From contig CAWHXW010000003.1 in assembly GCA_963833465.1 (NCBI GenBank), positions 310,001-374,000 on the forward strand: 64,000 bases of DNA, read 5' to 3'. Of this stretch, positions 1 through 10,064 are shown piece by piece; the stretch's first letter is position 1; each line of letters opens with the position of its first letter. The notes under the pieces were generated by a model. It ran no database searches. It was given only the letters and a program-made list of their open reading frames with translations, and was not told the origin of the DNA. The translations under genes and the position numbers were made by a program. The stretch is from Fen-1298 sp963833465. Its GTDB lineage: Bacteria > Bacteroidota > Ignavibacteria > UBA10030.

Positions 1-2771
1 TCTGGTTTGCCAAATGAGATTCCTCTCTTTAGCGGACAGTTTTCGCATTGCTGGTTGTTGTCTTTATATACCTGCCAGCAGCACATATCCACCGCGTCAA
101 CCGTAAGCATTTCTTTCATAGTTTTACTGATGAAGAGAATATTTCCTTCTTCATCAACAATGTTCATTCCAAATGGCATTGTCTGGATGAGCAGGTCGTT
201 AAAGGCATGCGTTTGGCGAAGCGCTTCTTCTGCCTTTCGGTGTTGAGTGAGATCGGAGAAGAAGACGAGCATGTAATCACTCAATGATGTAAAAGTAGAT
301 TCGACGTACTTTGTTGAGCCGTCTTTGCAAGTGATTACAGATTCTATCGGTTCAGGTTCTCGGTTTTCCCGCTGCGACTTTTCAAGAGATGTTCGCCAAG
401 CTGCTTCGATTTGATTTCTGTATTCTTCCATCGGATATGCTTTAGGCCACCATGCAAGCAGTGAGGTTATATCTGTTTGTTCATATCCAAAAAGTTCAGT
501 GAACCGATGGCTGACATACTCAATTTTTTGGTTTTTTCCGGAGAATACAACGATAGAAATAGGTGCAAATTCGACTAACGTTCTGAAAAGTTCTTCACTT
601 CTTTGCAATGCTTCTTCTGCATGTCTGCGTTCGGTGATGTCTTCGATCATAGCAAGAAAGTACAGAAATCGTTTGTCTTTATCGCGAATTGCCGTAATAG
701 TTGCCGCTCCCCAAACAATCGTTTTATCTTTTCGTATATAACGTTTTTCTGTGTGATAGACAGGGATTTCTCCGGCAAAAAGCTTTTTAACCGATTCAAT
801 ATCTTCTGTGATATGGTCTGGATGTGTAATATCTTTGAAGGTCAGTGAAGTTAATTCGCTTTCTTCATAGCCCATCATTGTGCAAAAAGCAAAATTGACC
901 TTAATAAAATTTAAATCCGGGTCAGAAGTTGCCATTCCTAAGGGACTTTCCTCAAATATTCTTCGGAAACGTTCTTCGCTTTCACGTAAAGAAACTTCTG
1001 CCTGTTTTTTCTCCGTGATATCTTGAATAGTACCCGAACATCTTCAAAGGTTGCCCATTCGAATCGAATTCTAAATTACCAAGACCATGTAACCAGCGTA
1101 CAGCCCCATCACTAACACGAACAATTCTGTATTCTTGATCAAAAGGATTCTTATTCTTAATGACATATTCCTTCAAGTATTGAGACATTTTATCGCGATC
1201 CGCTTGATGTATAATACTTTCCCAACCTTGAACATTTTTGATATAATTTTTATCGATTCCAAAAATTTCGTCTAACATTTTTGATGATGTCCAAAATCCG
1301 GAAACAACGTCAAGTATATAATGCCCTATGTTAGCAACGCGTTGCGCTTCTTGGAGTTTTGTCTCACTTTCACGTAGAGTTTCCTCCGCTCGTTTTCTTT
1401 CTGTGATGTCTCGAATAATATTTTGGAAGTATCTTTTTCCCTCAATCTTAATAAATTGTGAACTAATTTCGACGGGAAACTTTGAGCCATCTTTTCGACG
1501 ATGCTCAGTTTCATAGACTAGTCCGCCCCGGTCCTCGTGCTGATTCATTTGTTTATCGATCTCGGAGTGCGGCTCAGCGCCTGGATATCTTGTATTCTCA
1601 ATTTATGTATCTCTTCCTGTGAGTAACCGTATGCTTTGCATGCTTGATCATTTGCTTCGACAATTCTGCCGTCCATATCGGCCAGTAAAATAATATCGTT
1701 TGCATATTTGATTAGATATTCAAAATGCTTAACGATTGCCTGTCGTTCTACTCGTGCCTCATATTGTTCCCGATAAAACCGGGCTCGTTGATGTCTCCAC
1801 CATAAAGCGATAATTGCGCCGCATGAAAGAATTAAAAGAAAAAAAGCTAATCCAATAATCCATGCCTGCAATCGAAAAGGAGCAAAGACTTCTTCCTGAT
1901 CGACTTTTGCTATTATGAACCATGGTGTGTTTTGAATTTTTCTAATTGCCGCTAGAACAGAAATATTACGATAGTCTTTTCCTTCTACAACTCCTTCAAT
2001 ACCACGTGCTGCCATTGACGATGGAATCATTTCGTTGGAAATAGGAATGCGAAAACCAAAAGTAGCATTCTTTTGATATTTAAGTTCGTTCAAATGTACA
2101 ATTTCATTACCATCACGTTCTATTAGTAATGTTTCAGAACTGCGGCTTGGCGAAGGCCATTTTTTTAGAAGCGGGTATAACGATTGACCGGGATCAATAC
2201 AAAGTAAAAATATGCCGATAATGCTACTATCATTACGATCTGGTGATATAAGGGGAATCATTAAATCTATATGCACAAATGGAGCATCTTCCGATCTATG
2301 TATATCAGAAAAAATAATTTGCCGATTATGGAGGACATCTTGAAAAATTCCTTGTTCATATGAATATTTAAAATTTTTATCTTGCGCAATTGATAGCAGT
2401 ACATTTCCTTTTTTATCGAGCAGCAAAACTGTCTTGTAACCAGCATCTTCATGAAAAGATTTCATTAACTTAAGAATATCTTGTCTGGAGCTTGATTTTT
2501 CAGGCCTCTTTAAGTATTCGCTCACTTGACGAATTAGCGCGGCATTGTTATATGTAAGCTTACCGTCGAGTATTCGCTCTTGACGCCATTTAGTAATTTG
2601 TTCCACTTTCAAATCTGCGATTGCGGAAATATGATTCTGAGCATTTGCTTTAAAATGCTGTTGTTGTGATCGATAGAAGAAATAGCCGGTAACAAGAATG
2701 CCGATCACTAAAAGAAGAAAGACAATAATAAGAAACCAAGGTATGGTTCGTTTGGGTTCTTGAAATTTCAT
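1..2771 (-). CDS. Membrane-bound multi-PAS sensor (kinase), 5' part; two frameshifts, C-terminus off window
   Basis: The protein starts at 2771. Membrane segment 1 spans about residues 13-34, an extracytoplasmic Cache-like sensing region lies between about 35 and 300, and a second membrane segment falls at about 305-327. A series of at least five PAS domains follows. Typical PAS/PAC endings are visible, such as NIIRDITERKRAEETLRESE. The last PAS in the window has a Cys-rich stretch (CCW...QQCENCP). No kinase domain is inside the window; the family normally ends in HisKA-HATPase or GGDEF, so 'kinase' is inferred. The reading frame breaks twice. The first break is near 1577-1584, where one base appears missing and the frame passes from an ORF ending at 1545 into one starting upstream of 1548. 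The second is at 1033-1035, where one C is surplus and the frame then stays open to position 1. The homology runs smoothly across both breaks, so this is one gene, either an error-containing sequence or a young pseudogene. Confidence 0.8.
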
Positions 2772-2832
2772 AAGTTAATATTCCTTCGAACGCTCAGAGT
2801 TCTGCGCTTGGTAAATTTATCTTAGCCAATTT

Positions 2833-3924
2833 TCAATGACGGATCTTTCCATAATGAAAGTACGCCGCACACGCGCCTTCTGAAGAAACCATTGGAGCGC
2901 CAAGCGGATGTTCAGGCGTGCATTGAATTCCAAATGCCGAACAATCGTGCGGTTTTTGTAATCCTTGCATTACTTTACCTGCGATACACAACGGCGATTC
3001 CTGCGTCCGTATAGCTGCAACATCAAATATATTCTCGGCGTCAAACTCGGTAAACTCATTGCGTAATTTGTAACCGCTCTTTGGAATTGTTCCGATGCCG
3101 CGCCACGAGCGGTCTGTAATCTCGAAAACTTTTTGCATCAATTCTTTCGCTGAACGATTCCCTTCTCGTAGAACTACTCGTGCATACTGATTTTCAACTT
3201 TTGCATGACCTTCTTCGAGCTGTTTCACAGTCATTAGGATTCCTTGAAGAATATCCACCGGTTCAAAACCTGTTATTACAATCGGCACATGATATTTAGA
3301 TGCAAGGGGAATATATTCTTCATAACCCATTATTGCGCAGACATGTCCGGCAGCAAGAAATCCTTGAACAAGATTTTCAGGCGATGATAAAATTGCTTCC
3401 ATTGCTGGCGGGACAAGTACATGCGAACAAAGAATAGAATAATTTTTCAAATTGAGTTGTTTTGCCTGCCAGACAGACATTGCATTTGCAGGAGCAGTGG
3501 TTTCAAATCCGACAGCAAAGAAAACAATTTTTTTCTCTGGATTTAGCTGTGCAAGTTTCAATGCGTCGAGAGGAGAATAAACGATACGTACATCTCCACC
3601 TGATGCTTTTACAGTCAGCAAATCTTTTTTTGATCCGGGTACTCTAAGCATATCACCGAACGATGTGAAGATTACATCTGATTGTGATGCAATAGTAATC
3701 GCTTTATCGATTAATTCGAGCGGTGTGACACATACCGGACATCCAGGTCCGTGTACAAGCGTAAGTGTGGAAGGAAGAAGTTCATCAATTCCTGACTTAA
3801 CGATTGTATGTGTCTGCCCTCCGCAGATTTCCATAATTGTCCAAGGACGAGTTGTAGAACTTCGGATTTCTTTAATCAGCTTTTCTGCCGAAGTCGCATT
3901 TCGATATTCATCAATATACTTCAT
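2833..3924 (-). CDS. hypD: Hydrogenase maturation factor HypD
   Basis: 363 residues, the usual HypD length. HypD is the iron-sulfur scaffold on which HypC and HypD carry the Fe(CN)2CO unit for [NiFe]-hydrogenase. The diagnostic motifs are present: MEICGGQTHTI near residue 31 with the catalytic Cys, HGPGCPVCVTP near residue 58, and GFETTAP near residue 143. The C-terminal Cys set of the [4Fe-4S] cluster is seen in CSAFGIQCTPEHPLGAP and SSEGACAAYFHYG. It lies 35 bases downstream of hypC in the order hypF-hypC-hypD, so it is probably co-transcribed with them. The ATG at 3924 gives a normal N-terminus but has only a weak ribosome binding site. Function is very likely; the hydrogenase it serves is not in the window. 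Confidence 0.97.
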   Translation of the reverse strand: MKYIDEYRNATSAEKLIKEIRSSTTRPWTIMEICGGQTHTIVKSGIDELLPSTLTLVHGPGCPVCVTPLELIDKAITIASQSDVIFTSFGDMLRVPGSKKDLLTVKASGGDVRIVYSPLDALKLAQLNPEKKIVFFAVGFETTAPANAMSVWQAKQLNLKNYSILCSHVLVPPAMEAILSSPENLVQGFLAAGHVCAIMGYEEYIPLASKYHVPIVITGFEPVDILQGILMTVKQLEEGHAKVENQYARVVLREGNRSAKELMQKVFEITDRSWRGIGTIPKSGYKLRNEFTEFDAENIFDVAAIRTQESPLCIAGKVMQGLQKPHDCSAFGIQCTPEHPLGAPMVSSEGACAAYFHYGKIRH

Positions 3925-3959
3925 TCTAATTCTTGCCGTTCATTTCTTTCGTAGTGCGT

Positions 3960-4196
3960 TTATTCATTTTCAAATTCGTTCATCTTTTCTATAAGATTTA
4001 ACGTTTCCTGCGCTTCTTCTTCATCCATCATACTGATGGCAAATCCGACATGAACTATAACGTAATTGCCGATTTTAACTTCAGGTACAAGTTCGAGACA
4101 GACTTCTTTTTTAATGCCGCCGAAACTTACTTTTCCCATTATTGGCGAAACTGAAGTATCAATTTCTAAGACTTTACCAGGGATTGCGAGACACAT
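3960..4196 (-). CDS. hypC: Hydrogenase maturation chaperone HypC
   Basis: A small protein of about 78 residues. It begins MCLAIPGKVLEID, where Cys2 is the conserved residue that binds the iron ligand set and contacts HypD and the hydrogenase large subunit precursor. The open frame extends ten codons further upstream to 4226. The ATG at 4196 is chosen because HypC needs Cys at position 2 and because an AAGGAAAA ribosome binding site sits just upstream. GNYVIVHVGFAISMMDEEEA is the usual second half. It lies between hypF and hypD. Confidence 0.96.
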   Translation of the reverse strand: MCLAIPGKVLEIDTSVSPIMGKVSFGGIKKEVCLELVPEVKIGNYVIVHVGFAISMMDEEEAQETLNLIEKMNEFENE

Positions 4197-4273
4197 ATTA
4201 TTTTCCTTTTCCGACTCAATTTTCAAATTCCAAAATAAACAATCAAACTGTTTTTTAAATTTCTAAAATCCTA

Positions 4274-6649
4274 TTAAATAGTTGCTGGGGAAATTTTTAA
4301 GAATCTTAATGTTTTTTCCCGTTGCAAATGGATAGCTGCGTAAGTTTGTCCCAAAGCAATTCCTCCGTCATTTGGCGGTACTCGTTGATGCCAGTACGGG
4401 TGAAATCCTTCTTCCCGTAATCGTTTCACTGCATGCTCAGTTAAATATTTATTCTGAAAGCACCCTCCAGAAAGAACAATGCGCTTTTGTTTTATCTTCA
4501 TTGCTGCTGCCACAATTATTTCAACGAGCGTGTTATGAAACTTTGCTGAAATTATTGATGCGGGAATGTTTTGATAAATATCTTCAAGAATTTCATGTAT
4601 TATGTTTGCCCAATTAATAATCGTTAGGCAATTTTGATTTTCATTTTCCTCGTCCTGTCTATTATCTTCAATATAAAATGCATATCTTTTCTCCGTTTCG
4701 ATTCCAGCCGTTAAAAATTCAAGTTCCATCGCTGCCTGACCTTCAAAATTTACAATTTGTCTCAGTCCAATAATTGACGCGACTGCATCAAAAAGTCTTC
4801 CTGCGCTCGTTGTAACAGGCATGTTGATGTTCTTTATAAACATCTGTTTTAGCACATCGAGTTCCGCCGATGTAAATGCATTAACGGAAACTAAATCATT
4901 ACGGTGAAAAATATCGTCGCCGAATAGTTCATATAAAATTCCGAGTGCAATGCGCCTCGGTTCTTTAATTGCTTTTTCCCCACCGGGCAATCGGAATGAA
5001 CGTAGTGTGGCAACGCGTTCAAATGATGATTCAGTCGTTAATAAAAATTCACCGCCCCAGATATTTTTATCGAGTCCGTAACCTGTTCCGTCCCACGAAA
5101 CGCCGAGTAATTCTCCTTCCAATTGATTTTCAGCCATGCAGGAAGCGATATGTGCGTAATGATGCTGGATTTCAATAATTGGAATACTCGTACTTCGAGC
5201 AAACTTAGATGAAAGATAATCTGGATGAAGATCGCAAACGATTTGTGCCGGCTTTGTATCATACAGCGTTTGGAAATCTGTAATGACTCGATGAAATGCA
5301 TCTAAAGATTCTTTTGTTTCTAAATCACCAATATGTTGACTGATAAAAACATTTTCCTCTGAAGTCAGCGCAATCGTGTTTTTGAGATGTGCTCCAACTG
5401 CAAGTAGGGATGCAGCATGCTGTATCCCTACTGTAATGGGTAATGGAGCATAACCGCGAGCACGGCGTAACACAAATTCACGCTCCATCATGACACGAAC
5501 TATGGAATCATCTATATGCCGAACAATTGGCCGGTTATGAACAAGAAATATATCTGCAATTCCATTCAGCCGATTAAGAGCTTCATATTCATCCGTACAA
5601 ATCGGTTCGTCTGATAAATTACCGCTTGTAGCTACAATAGGAGAACCAAGTTCTTTTAATAAGATGTGATGCAACGGTGTGTACGGCAGCATTACACCAA
5701 GATATGGATTTGAAGGAGCAACAGATGGTGCAATTCCGAATTGCGAATTATGAGTTATCAAATGTTTTAAAAGAACGATTGGTGATTCTGGAGAGAGCAA
5801 AAGCCGTTCTTCAAATTGATCAACTTCACATTCTTTTTTTATTCCTTTTAAGGAAGGAAACATCAACGCAAATGGCTTTTCTTCCCGATGTTTCTGCTGG
5901 CGAAGGTAGCGCACTGCTTCATCGTTCTGTGCGTCAACCATAAGATGGAATCCGCCAAGTCCTTTGATAGCGACAATTTTGCCATTTCGAATCGCTTCTA
6001 CTGCTTGGAGCAATGCATCGTGTTTTTCTGCAATTATGTTTCCTTTTTCATTCCACAATTCTAATTTTGGCCCGCAAACAGGACAGGCATTTGGCTGGGC
6101 ATGAAATCGCCGATCAAGAGGGTTCTGATACTCATCTTTGCAATTCGGACACATTTCAAATTTTTTCATTGATGTGTTTTGACGGTCGTATGGCAATGCT
6201 TCTATAATAGAGAAACGAGGCCCGCAATTTGTGCAATTCGTGAAAGGATAAAGGTAACGGCGATTTGATGCGTCGAAGATGTCGTTCAGACAATCGGGGC
6301 AAGTTGAGATATCAGGAAGAACGAGTGCTGTTTTTATTCCGCCGGGATCACTTTTGCGGATTTCGAAAGATGTAAATCCGATTGGATCAAGAAACGAAAA
6401 TTCTAAACTTTGGATGAAGGCATGCGGCGGAATTTCTTTCTGCAAACGAAGTAAAAATTGATTTAGAATGTTTTTTTCACCTTCGATTTCAATGATAACG
6501 CCTTGAGCAGAGTTTGAAATCAAGCCCGGTAGTTTCATTTCTTTCGCTAATCGATAGACAAATGGACGAAATCCAACACCTTGCACAGCACCTCGAATAA
6601 TAGTTCTGAGGCGTGTTATTTCCGATTTTTTTTGCTTTTTCTGTTGCAC
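4274..6649 (-). CDS. hypF: Carbamoyltransferase HypF
   Basis: 791 residues, close to the family's 750-800. HypF transfers carbamoyl phosphate through an adenylate to HypE to build the hydrogenase cyanide ligands. Domains in order: acylphosphatase-like (about 14-100, GAVQGVGFRPFVYRLA), paired zinc fingers (about 115-195, with CPDC, CTNCGPRF, CPNC and CPVCGP), YrdC-like (about 205-390, GGFHLMVDA) and Kae1-like carbamoyltransferase (about 400-785, with HHYAHIASC, GVSWDGTGYG and a GGCFQNKYL end). It is the first gene of hypF-hypC-hypD and is divergent from paaK across 144 bases. hypA, hypB and hypE are absent here and must lie elsewhere if the pathway is complete. Confidence 0.97.
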   Translation of the reverse strand: MQQKKQKKSEITRLRTIIRGAVQGVGFRPFVYRLAKEMKLPGLISNSAQGVIIEIEGEKNILNQFLLRLQKEIPPHAFIQSLEFSFLDPIGFTSFEIRKSDPGGIKTALVLPDISTCPDCLNDIFDASNRRYLYPFTNCTNCGPRFSIIEALPYDRQNTSMKKFEMCPNCKDEYQNPLDRRFHAQPNACPVCGPKLELWNEKGNIIAEKHDALLQAVEAIRNGKIVAIKGLGGFHLMVDAQNDEAVRYLRQQKHREEKPFALMFPSLKGIKKECEVDQFEERLLLSPESPIVLLKHLITHNSQFGIAPSVAPSNPYLGVMLPYTPLHHILLKELGSPIVATSGNLSDEPICTDEYEALNRLNGIADIFLVHNRPIVRHIDDSIVRVMMEREFVLRRARGYAPLPITVGIQHAASLLAVGAHLKNTIALTSEENVFISQHIGDLETKESLDAFHRVITDFQTLYDTKPAQIVCDLHPDYLSSKFARSTSIPIIEIQHHYAHIASCMAENQLEGELLGVSWDGTGYGLDKNIWGGEFLLTTESSFERVATLRSFRLPGGEKAIKEPRRIALGILYELFGDDIFHRNDLVSVNAFTSAELDVLKQMFIKNINMPVTTSAGRLFDAVASIIGLRQIVNFEGQAAMELEFLTAGIETEKRYAFYIEDNRQDEENENQNCLTIINWANIIHEILEDIYQNIPASIISAKFHNTLVEIIVAAAMKIKQKRIVLSGGCFQNKYLTEHAVKRLREEGFHPYWHQRVPPNDGGIALGQTYAAIHLQREKTLRFLKISPATI

Positions 6650-6793
6650 TATTTAATAAAGTGCAAAAAAATCTGATGAGAAGCTGTATATAAGAAATCC
6701 TTAATTCATAATTGATATAAAAAAGGTTTATTCTTATAAAAAAAAGTATTTAATTAAGCCATATTAAAAACAAACATAAGAGAAAAAACAAAT

Positions 6794-8095
6794 ATGATTT
6801 GGAACGAATATATTGAATGCATGGATCGGGAACGGCTTGCAAAATTACAAAGTGAGCGATTGTCTGCAATGGTGGAGCGGTTGTATTACAATGTGCCATT
6901 TTATCGCCGGCAGTTTCAGAAAAACGGAATCGAACCGGGAGATATTAAAAGCATAGATCAATTAAAGAATTTACCTTTTACAACAAAACAGGATTTACGC
7001 GACAATTATCCTTTTGGTTTATTTGCTGTGCCGACATCAGAAATCGTACGCGTACATGCGTCCAGCGGCACAACAGGTAAGCCAACAGTTGTAGGATATA
7101 CGCGGAAAGATATTGAAATATGGTCTGAAGTCGTAGCGCGTACACTGACTTCCGCAGGAGGAGGCAAGCATGATGTTTTGCATATTGCATACGGCTATGG
7201 TTTGTTCACCGGAGGATTAGGTATCCATTACGGCGCGGAGAAAATCGGTGCGACTGTTATTCCGGTTTCTGGTGGCAATACTCAACGCCAATTACAATTG
7301 ATGCAAGATCTTGGTTCTACCATTCTCGCTTGCACACCATCTTATGCTTTATATTTAGCCGAAGCGATGGCTGAAGCCGGTATATCGGCCAGTTCACTTA
7401 AGCTTAAAGCCGGAGTGTTTGGAGCTGAACCGTGGACGGAAGAAATGCGCCGTGAAATTGAAGACAAATTAAAAATAAAAGCAATTGATATTTACGGATT
7501 GAGCGAAGTGATCGGACCGGGAGTAGCTTCTGAATGTATGTGCCAAAAAGGATTGCATGTCTTTGAAGATCATTTTATTCCAGAGATTGTTGATCCGGAA
7601 ACACTTGAAGTACTTCCATACGGCCAGCTTGGAGAATTGGTATTCACATGTATAACAAAAGAAGCTTTGCCGCTGCTTCGCTACAGAACACGGGATTTAA
7701 CAGTATTGAATCCTGAAAAATGCGACTGCGGCCGCACAATTATTCGAATGAAAAAATGTCTTGGCCGTTCGGACGATATGTTGATTATCAGAGGAGTAAA
7801 TGTTTTCCCATCTCAAATTGAAACCGTATTGTTAGAAATGAGCGAAACCAAACCGCATTACCTGCTTGTTGTTGACAGGGTGAATAATCTTGATGTGTTG
7901 GAAGTGTGGGTTGAAGTTGAAGGGCAATTCTTTTCAGATGAAATAAAGAAATTAGAAGACCTTAAAAAGAAAATCCAGCATAATATTGAATCGACCTTAG
8001 GAATCGGAACAATTGTAAAGTTAGTCGAACCAAAAACCATTGAGCGCAGCGAAGGCAAAGCTAAACGTGTAATTGATAAACGAAAAATAAAATAG
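6794..8095 (+). CDS. paaK: Phenylacetate-CoA ligase family (PaaK)
   Basis: 433 residues of the AMP-forming acyl-CoA ligase superfamily. It has the P-loop-like SSGTTGKPTVVGYT (about residues 91-104), YGLSEVIGPGVASE for the adenylate pocket, and a C-terminal swivel domain with GRSDDMLIIRGVNVFPSQIE. The family activates phenylacetate or other aryl acetates with CoA and ATP. The adjacent ACT-domain gene, six bases downstream, is the usual partner in anaerobes, where these genes often accompany indolepyruvate:ferredoxin oxidoreductase. No ring-oxidation genes (paaA-E) are present. A role in amino-acid-derived arylacetyl-CoA metabolism is therefore inferred rather than aerobic phenylacetate catabolism. 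Confidence 0.9.
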   Translation: MIWNEYIECMDRERLAKLQSERLSAMVERLYYNVPFYRRQFQKNGIEPGDIKSIDQLKNLPFTTKQDLRDNYPFGLFAVPTSEIVRVHASSGTTGKPTVVGYTRKDIEIWSEVVARTLTSAGGGKHDVLHIAYGYGLFTGGLGIHYGAEKIGATVIPVSGGNTQRQLQLMQDLGSTILACTPSYALYLAEAMAEAGISASSLKLKAGVFGAEPWTEEMRREIEDKLKIKAIDIYGLSEVIGPGVASECMCQKGLHVFEDHFIPEIVDPETLEVLPYGQLGELVFTCITKEALPLLRYRTRDLTVLNPEKCDCGRTIIRMKKCLGRSDDMLIIRGVNVFPSQIETVLLEMSETKPHYLLVVDRVNNLDVLEVWVEVEGQFFSDEIKKLEDLKKKIQHNIESTLGIGTIVKLVEPKTIERSEGKAKRVIDKRKIK

Positions 8096-8101
8096 GGCGT
8101 T

Positions 8102-8527
8102 ATGATCATAAAACAACTTTCAATATTTCTCGAAAATAAGTCAGGCCGTCTGACCGAGGTGACCGAAGCATTGGCTTCTGCACAAATAAATATTTCTGCA
8201 TTCAGCATTGCCGATACGTCTGAATTTGGCGTGCTCAGGATGATTGTGAATAAGCCGGATGCAGCAGAAAAAATATTAAAAACAAAGGGAATTTCAGTCC
8301 ATATAACCGAAGTTATCGGATTTATAGTTCCTGATGAACCGGGCGGTTTGCATAGAGCATTGCAAATTCTATCTTCCGAAGAAATTAGCGTAGAGTACAT
8401 GTACGCGTTTACGCTTGGCGACCGTGCTTCGGTCATTTTACGCACCGATGCGATTCAGCAAGCAATTGCAGCTTTGCAAAAGCATAAAATGGAACTTCTA
8501 AAAGCAAGCGAGATTTATGAAGTCTAA
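8102..8527 (+). CDS. ACT domain protein
   Basis: 141 residues forming two ACT-like halves (about 1-70 and 71-141). The first begins MIIKQLSIFLENKSGRLTEV and the second contains DEPGGLHRALQILSSEEISVEYMY. ACT domains bind amino acids and usually act as regulatory modules. Stand-alone double-ACT proteins of this type commonly follow PaaK-like ligases. The six-base gap to paaK indicates co-transcription. Its ligand cannot be read from the sequence; an aromatic amino acid is a reasonable guess. Confidence 0.85.
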   Translation: MIIKQLSIFLENKSGRLTEVTEALASAQINISAFSIADTSEFGVLRMIVNKPDAAEKILKTKGISVHITEVIGFIVPDEPGGLHRALQILSSEEISVEYMYAFTLGDRASVILRTDAIQQAIAALQKHKMELLKASEIYEV

Positions 8528-8613
8528 TTGTAAATAAATTTCAAAACACAAATAGAAGAATCTCAAACGTATTCTATAAAATACAGCTGATTATCTTTTT
8601 TAACTTGATAATT

Positions 8614-8687
8614 CCCTGTGGCTTGCCACAGGGTAAAAACTAAGACAGAAAATATTCTATAGCGATACCCTGCGGCTTGCCGCAGGG
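8614..8687. repeat. Two REP-like hairpins with compensatory change
   Basis: Two near-identical palindromes stand 34 bases apart between the ACT gene and the aminotransferase gene. The first (8614-8633) pairs CCCTGTGG with CCACAGGG around a CTTG loop. The second (8668-8687, extendable by one A-T pair on each side) pairs CCCTGCGG with CCGCAGGG around the same loop. The one stem difference changes both partners (T-A to C-G), so the structure is kept. Neither is followed by a long T run, so they look more like REP-type elements than simple terminators, though they may protect the 3' end of the paaK transcript. Confidence 0.8.
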
Positions 8688-8787
8688 TCATTCATTAATT
8701 TGTATTTTTGTTTTTGAATTTTATCACTTATTTGTGTTTTGGATATTGATTTTTGATTATTCAATATAAGAGTTGCCGGGATTTATT

Positions 8788-9990
8788 ATGTTCAAGTTTT
8801 CCAATAGTGTGAATTCACTCCGTACTTCCGAAATCAGAGATTTAATGAGTCTCGCAACTCGGCCGGATATTATTTCGTTTGCCGGCGGTATGCCGGGCAA
8901 CGAATTGTTTCCAGTCGAAGAAATCGACGAGATTTATAACAACCTGTCTCTTGATATTAAGCAAACAGCATTTCAATACGGACCTACATCGGGTTATCCA
9001 CCGCTGCTCGAATCGCTGAAAGAGCATTTAAAAAGTAAAGGAATGCCGGTCGATACAAACAATCTAATGATTACAACCGGTTCTTTGCAAGCGATTAATA
9101 TTCTTTCAAAAGTACTTATTGATCCGGAGGATTTAGTGGTGACAGAAAATCCCTGTTTTATCGGAGGAATTTCTGCATTTAAATCATATCAAGCAAATCT
9201 TCAGGGAATAGATTTAGATGATGACGGAATTAATATTCAAATGTTAAAAAATTTTCTTAATCAATCGAAATCTAAACCGCCTAAATTTATTTATCTGACA
9301 CCCAACTTTCATAATCCAGCCGGCACACTTTATACGGAACAACGGAAAAAAGAATTGGCGGCAATTCTTCAAGAAAATAATTTAATATTAATCGAAGATG
9401 ATGCGTACGGTGAACTGTATTTTTATGAAGAAGATCGAAAAAGAGTGACTCCGATGAAAGTATTTTACGAAAATGAACTTGATATATGTTATACAAGTTC
9501 TTTTTCAAAAATACTCGGGCCTGGTTTTAGATTAGGTTGGATGTTAGTGCCGCCTGAGATTTATCAAAAAGCCGAATTATGCAAACAATCTATAGATGCC
9601 TGTTCTCCGAATTTTACACAGGTATTGGCAAATGAATTTTTACGAAGCGGCAAAATGGACAGCTACATAAAAAAAATGAGGGTAATATATAAACGGCGTA
9701 AAGACACGATGGCTGGCGCTATTCGCGAATATTTTCCAGTAGAAATTAAATGGGTTGAGCCGAGAGGCGGCTTTTACATCTGGCTGAAATTGCCTCAAAA
9801 GCTCGACATTATATCGGTGCTCAAGACGTGTATTGAAAAAGGTGCTGTATTTGTAATTGGCAAAACATTTGACCCGGCAGGGAAGGATAACAGCCATTTC
9901 AGATTATCTTACTCGCACACACCTGAAGATAAAATTGAAAATGGTATTCATATTCTTGGTGACTGCTTAAAGGAAGCTATGGTACAATAA
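8788..9990 (+). CDS. PLP-dependent aminotransferase, class I/II (2-aminoadipate aminotransferase-like)
   Basis: About 400 residues of fold-type I aminotransferase, closest in appearance to the LysN/KAT/MocR-type group. Visible motifs are FAGGMPGNELFP near the N-terminus, TPNFHNPAGTLY, EDDAYGEL and the PLP-lysine segment SSFSKILGPGFRLGW. The C-terminal GGFYIWLKLP is also present. A TTG five codons upstream (8773) keeps the frame open, but the ATG at 8788 fits the family's start better and follows a GCCGGG stretch. Members transaminate 2-aminoadipate, aromatic or branched-chain amino acids; the substrate is not decidable here. Lying downstream of an arylacetyl-CoA ligase, an aromatic amino acid role is possible. 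Confidence 0.88.
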   Translation: MFKFSNSVNSLRTSEIRDLMSLATRPDIISFAGGMPGNELFPVEEIDEIYNNLSLDIKQTAFQYGPTSGYPPLLESLKEHLKSKGMPVDTNNLMITTGSLQAINILSKVLIDPEDLVVTENPCFIGGISAFKSYQANLQGIDLDDDGINIQMLKNFLNQSKSKPPKFIYLTPNFHNPAGTLYTEQRKKELAAILQENNLILIEDDAYGELYFYEEDRKRVTPMKVFYENELDICYTSSFSKILGPGFRLGWMLVPPEIYQKAELCKQSIDACSPNFTQVLANEFLRSGKMDSYIKKMRVIYKRRKDTMAGAIREYFPVEIKWVEPRGGFYIWLKLPQKLDIISVLKTCIEKGAVFVIGKTFDPAGKDNSHFRLSYSHTPEDKIENGIHILGDCLKEAMVQ

Positions 9991-10064
9991 TAACATTTCT
10001 ATTTTGGAATCACGCATTTTATTTCTCACAATAAATTCAATTTTTTCATTAAACTTAAACGGAC

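Noticed and set aside
8445..8858. Long antisense frame opposite the paaK end and ACT gene (7858-8445, minus)
   Set aside because: Its translation is low-similarity Ser/Ile-rich sequence lying wholly opposite two well supported genes, so it is a shadow frame.
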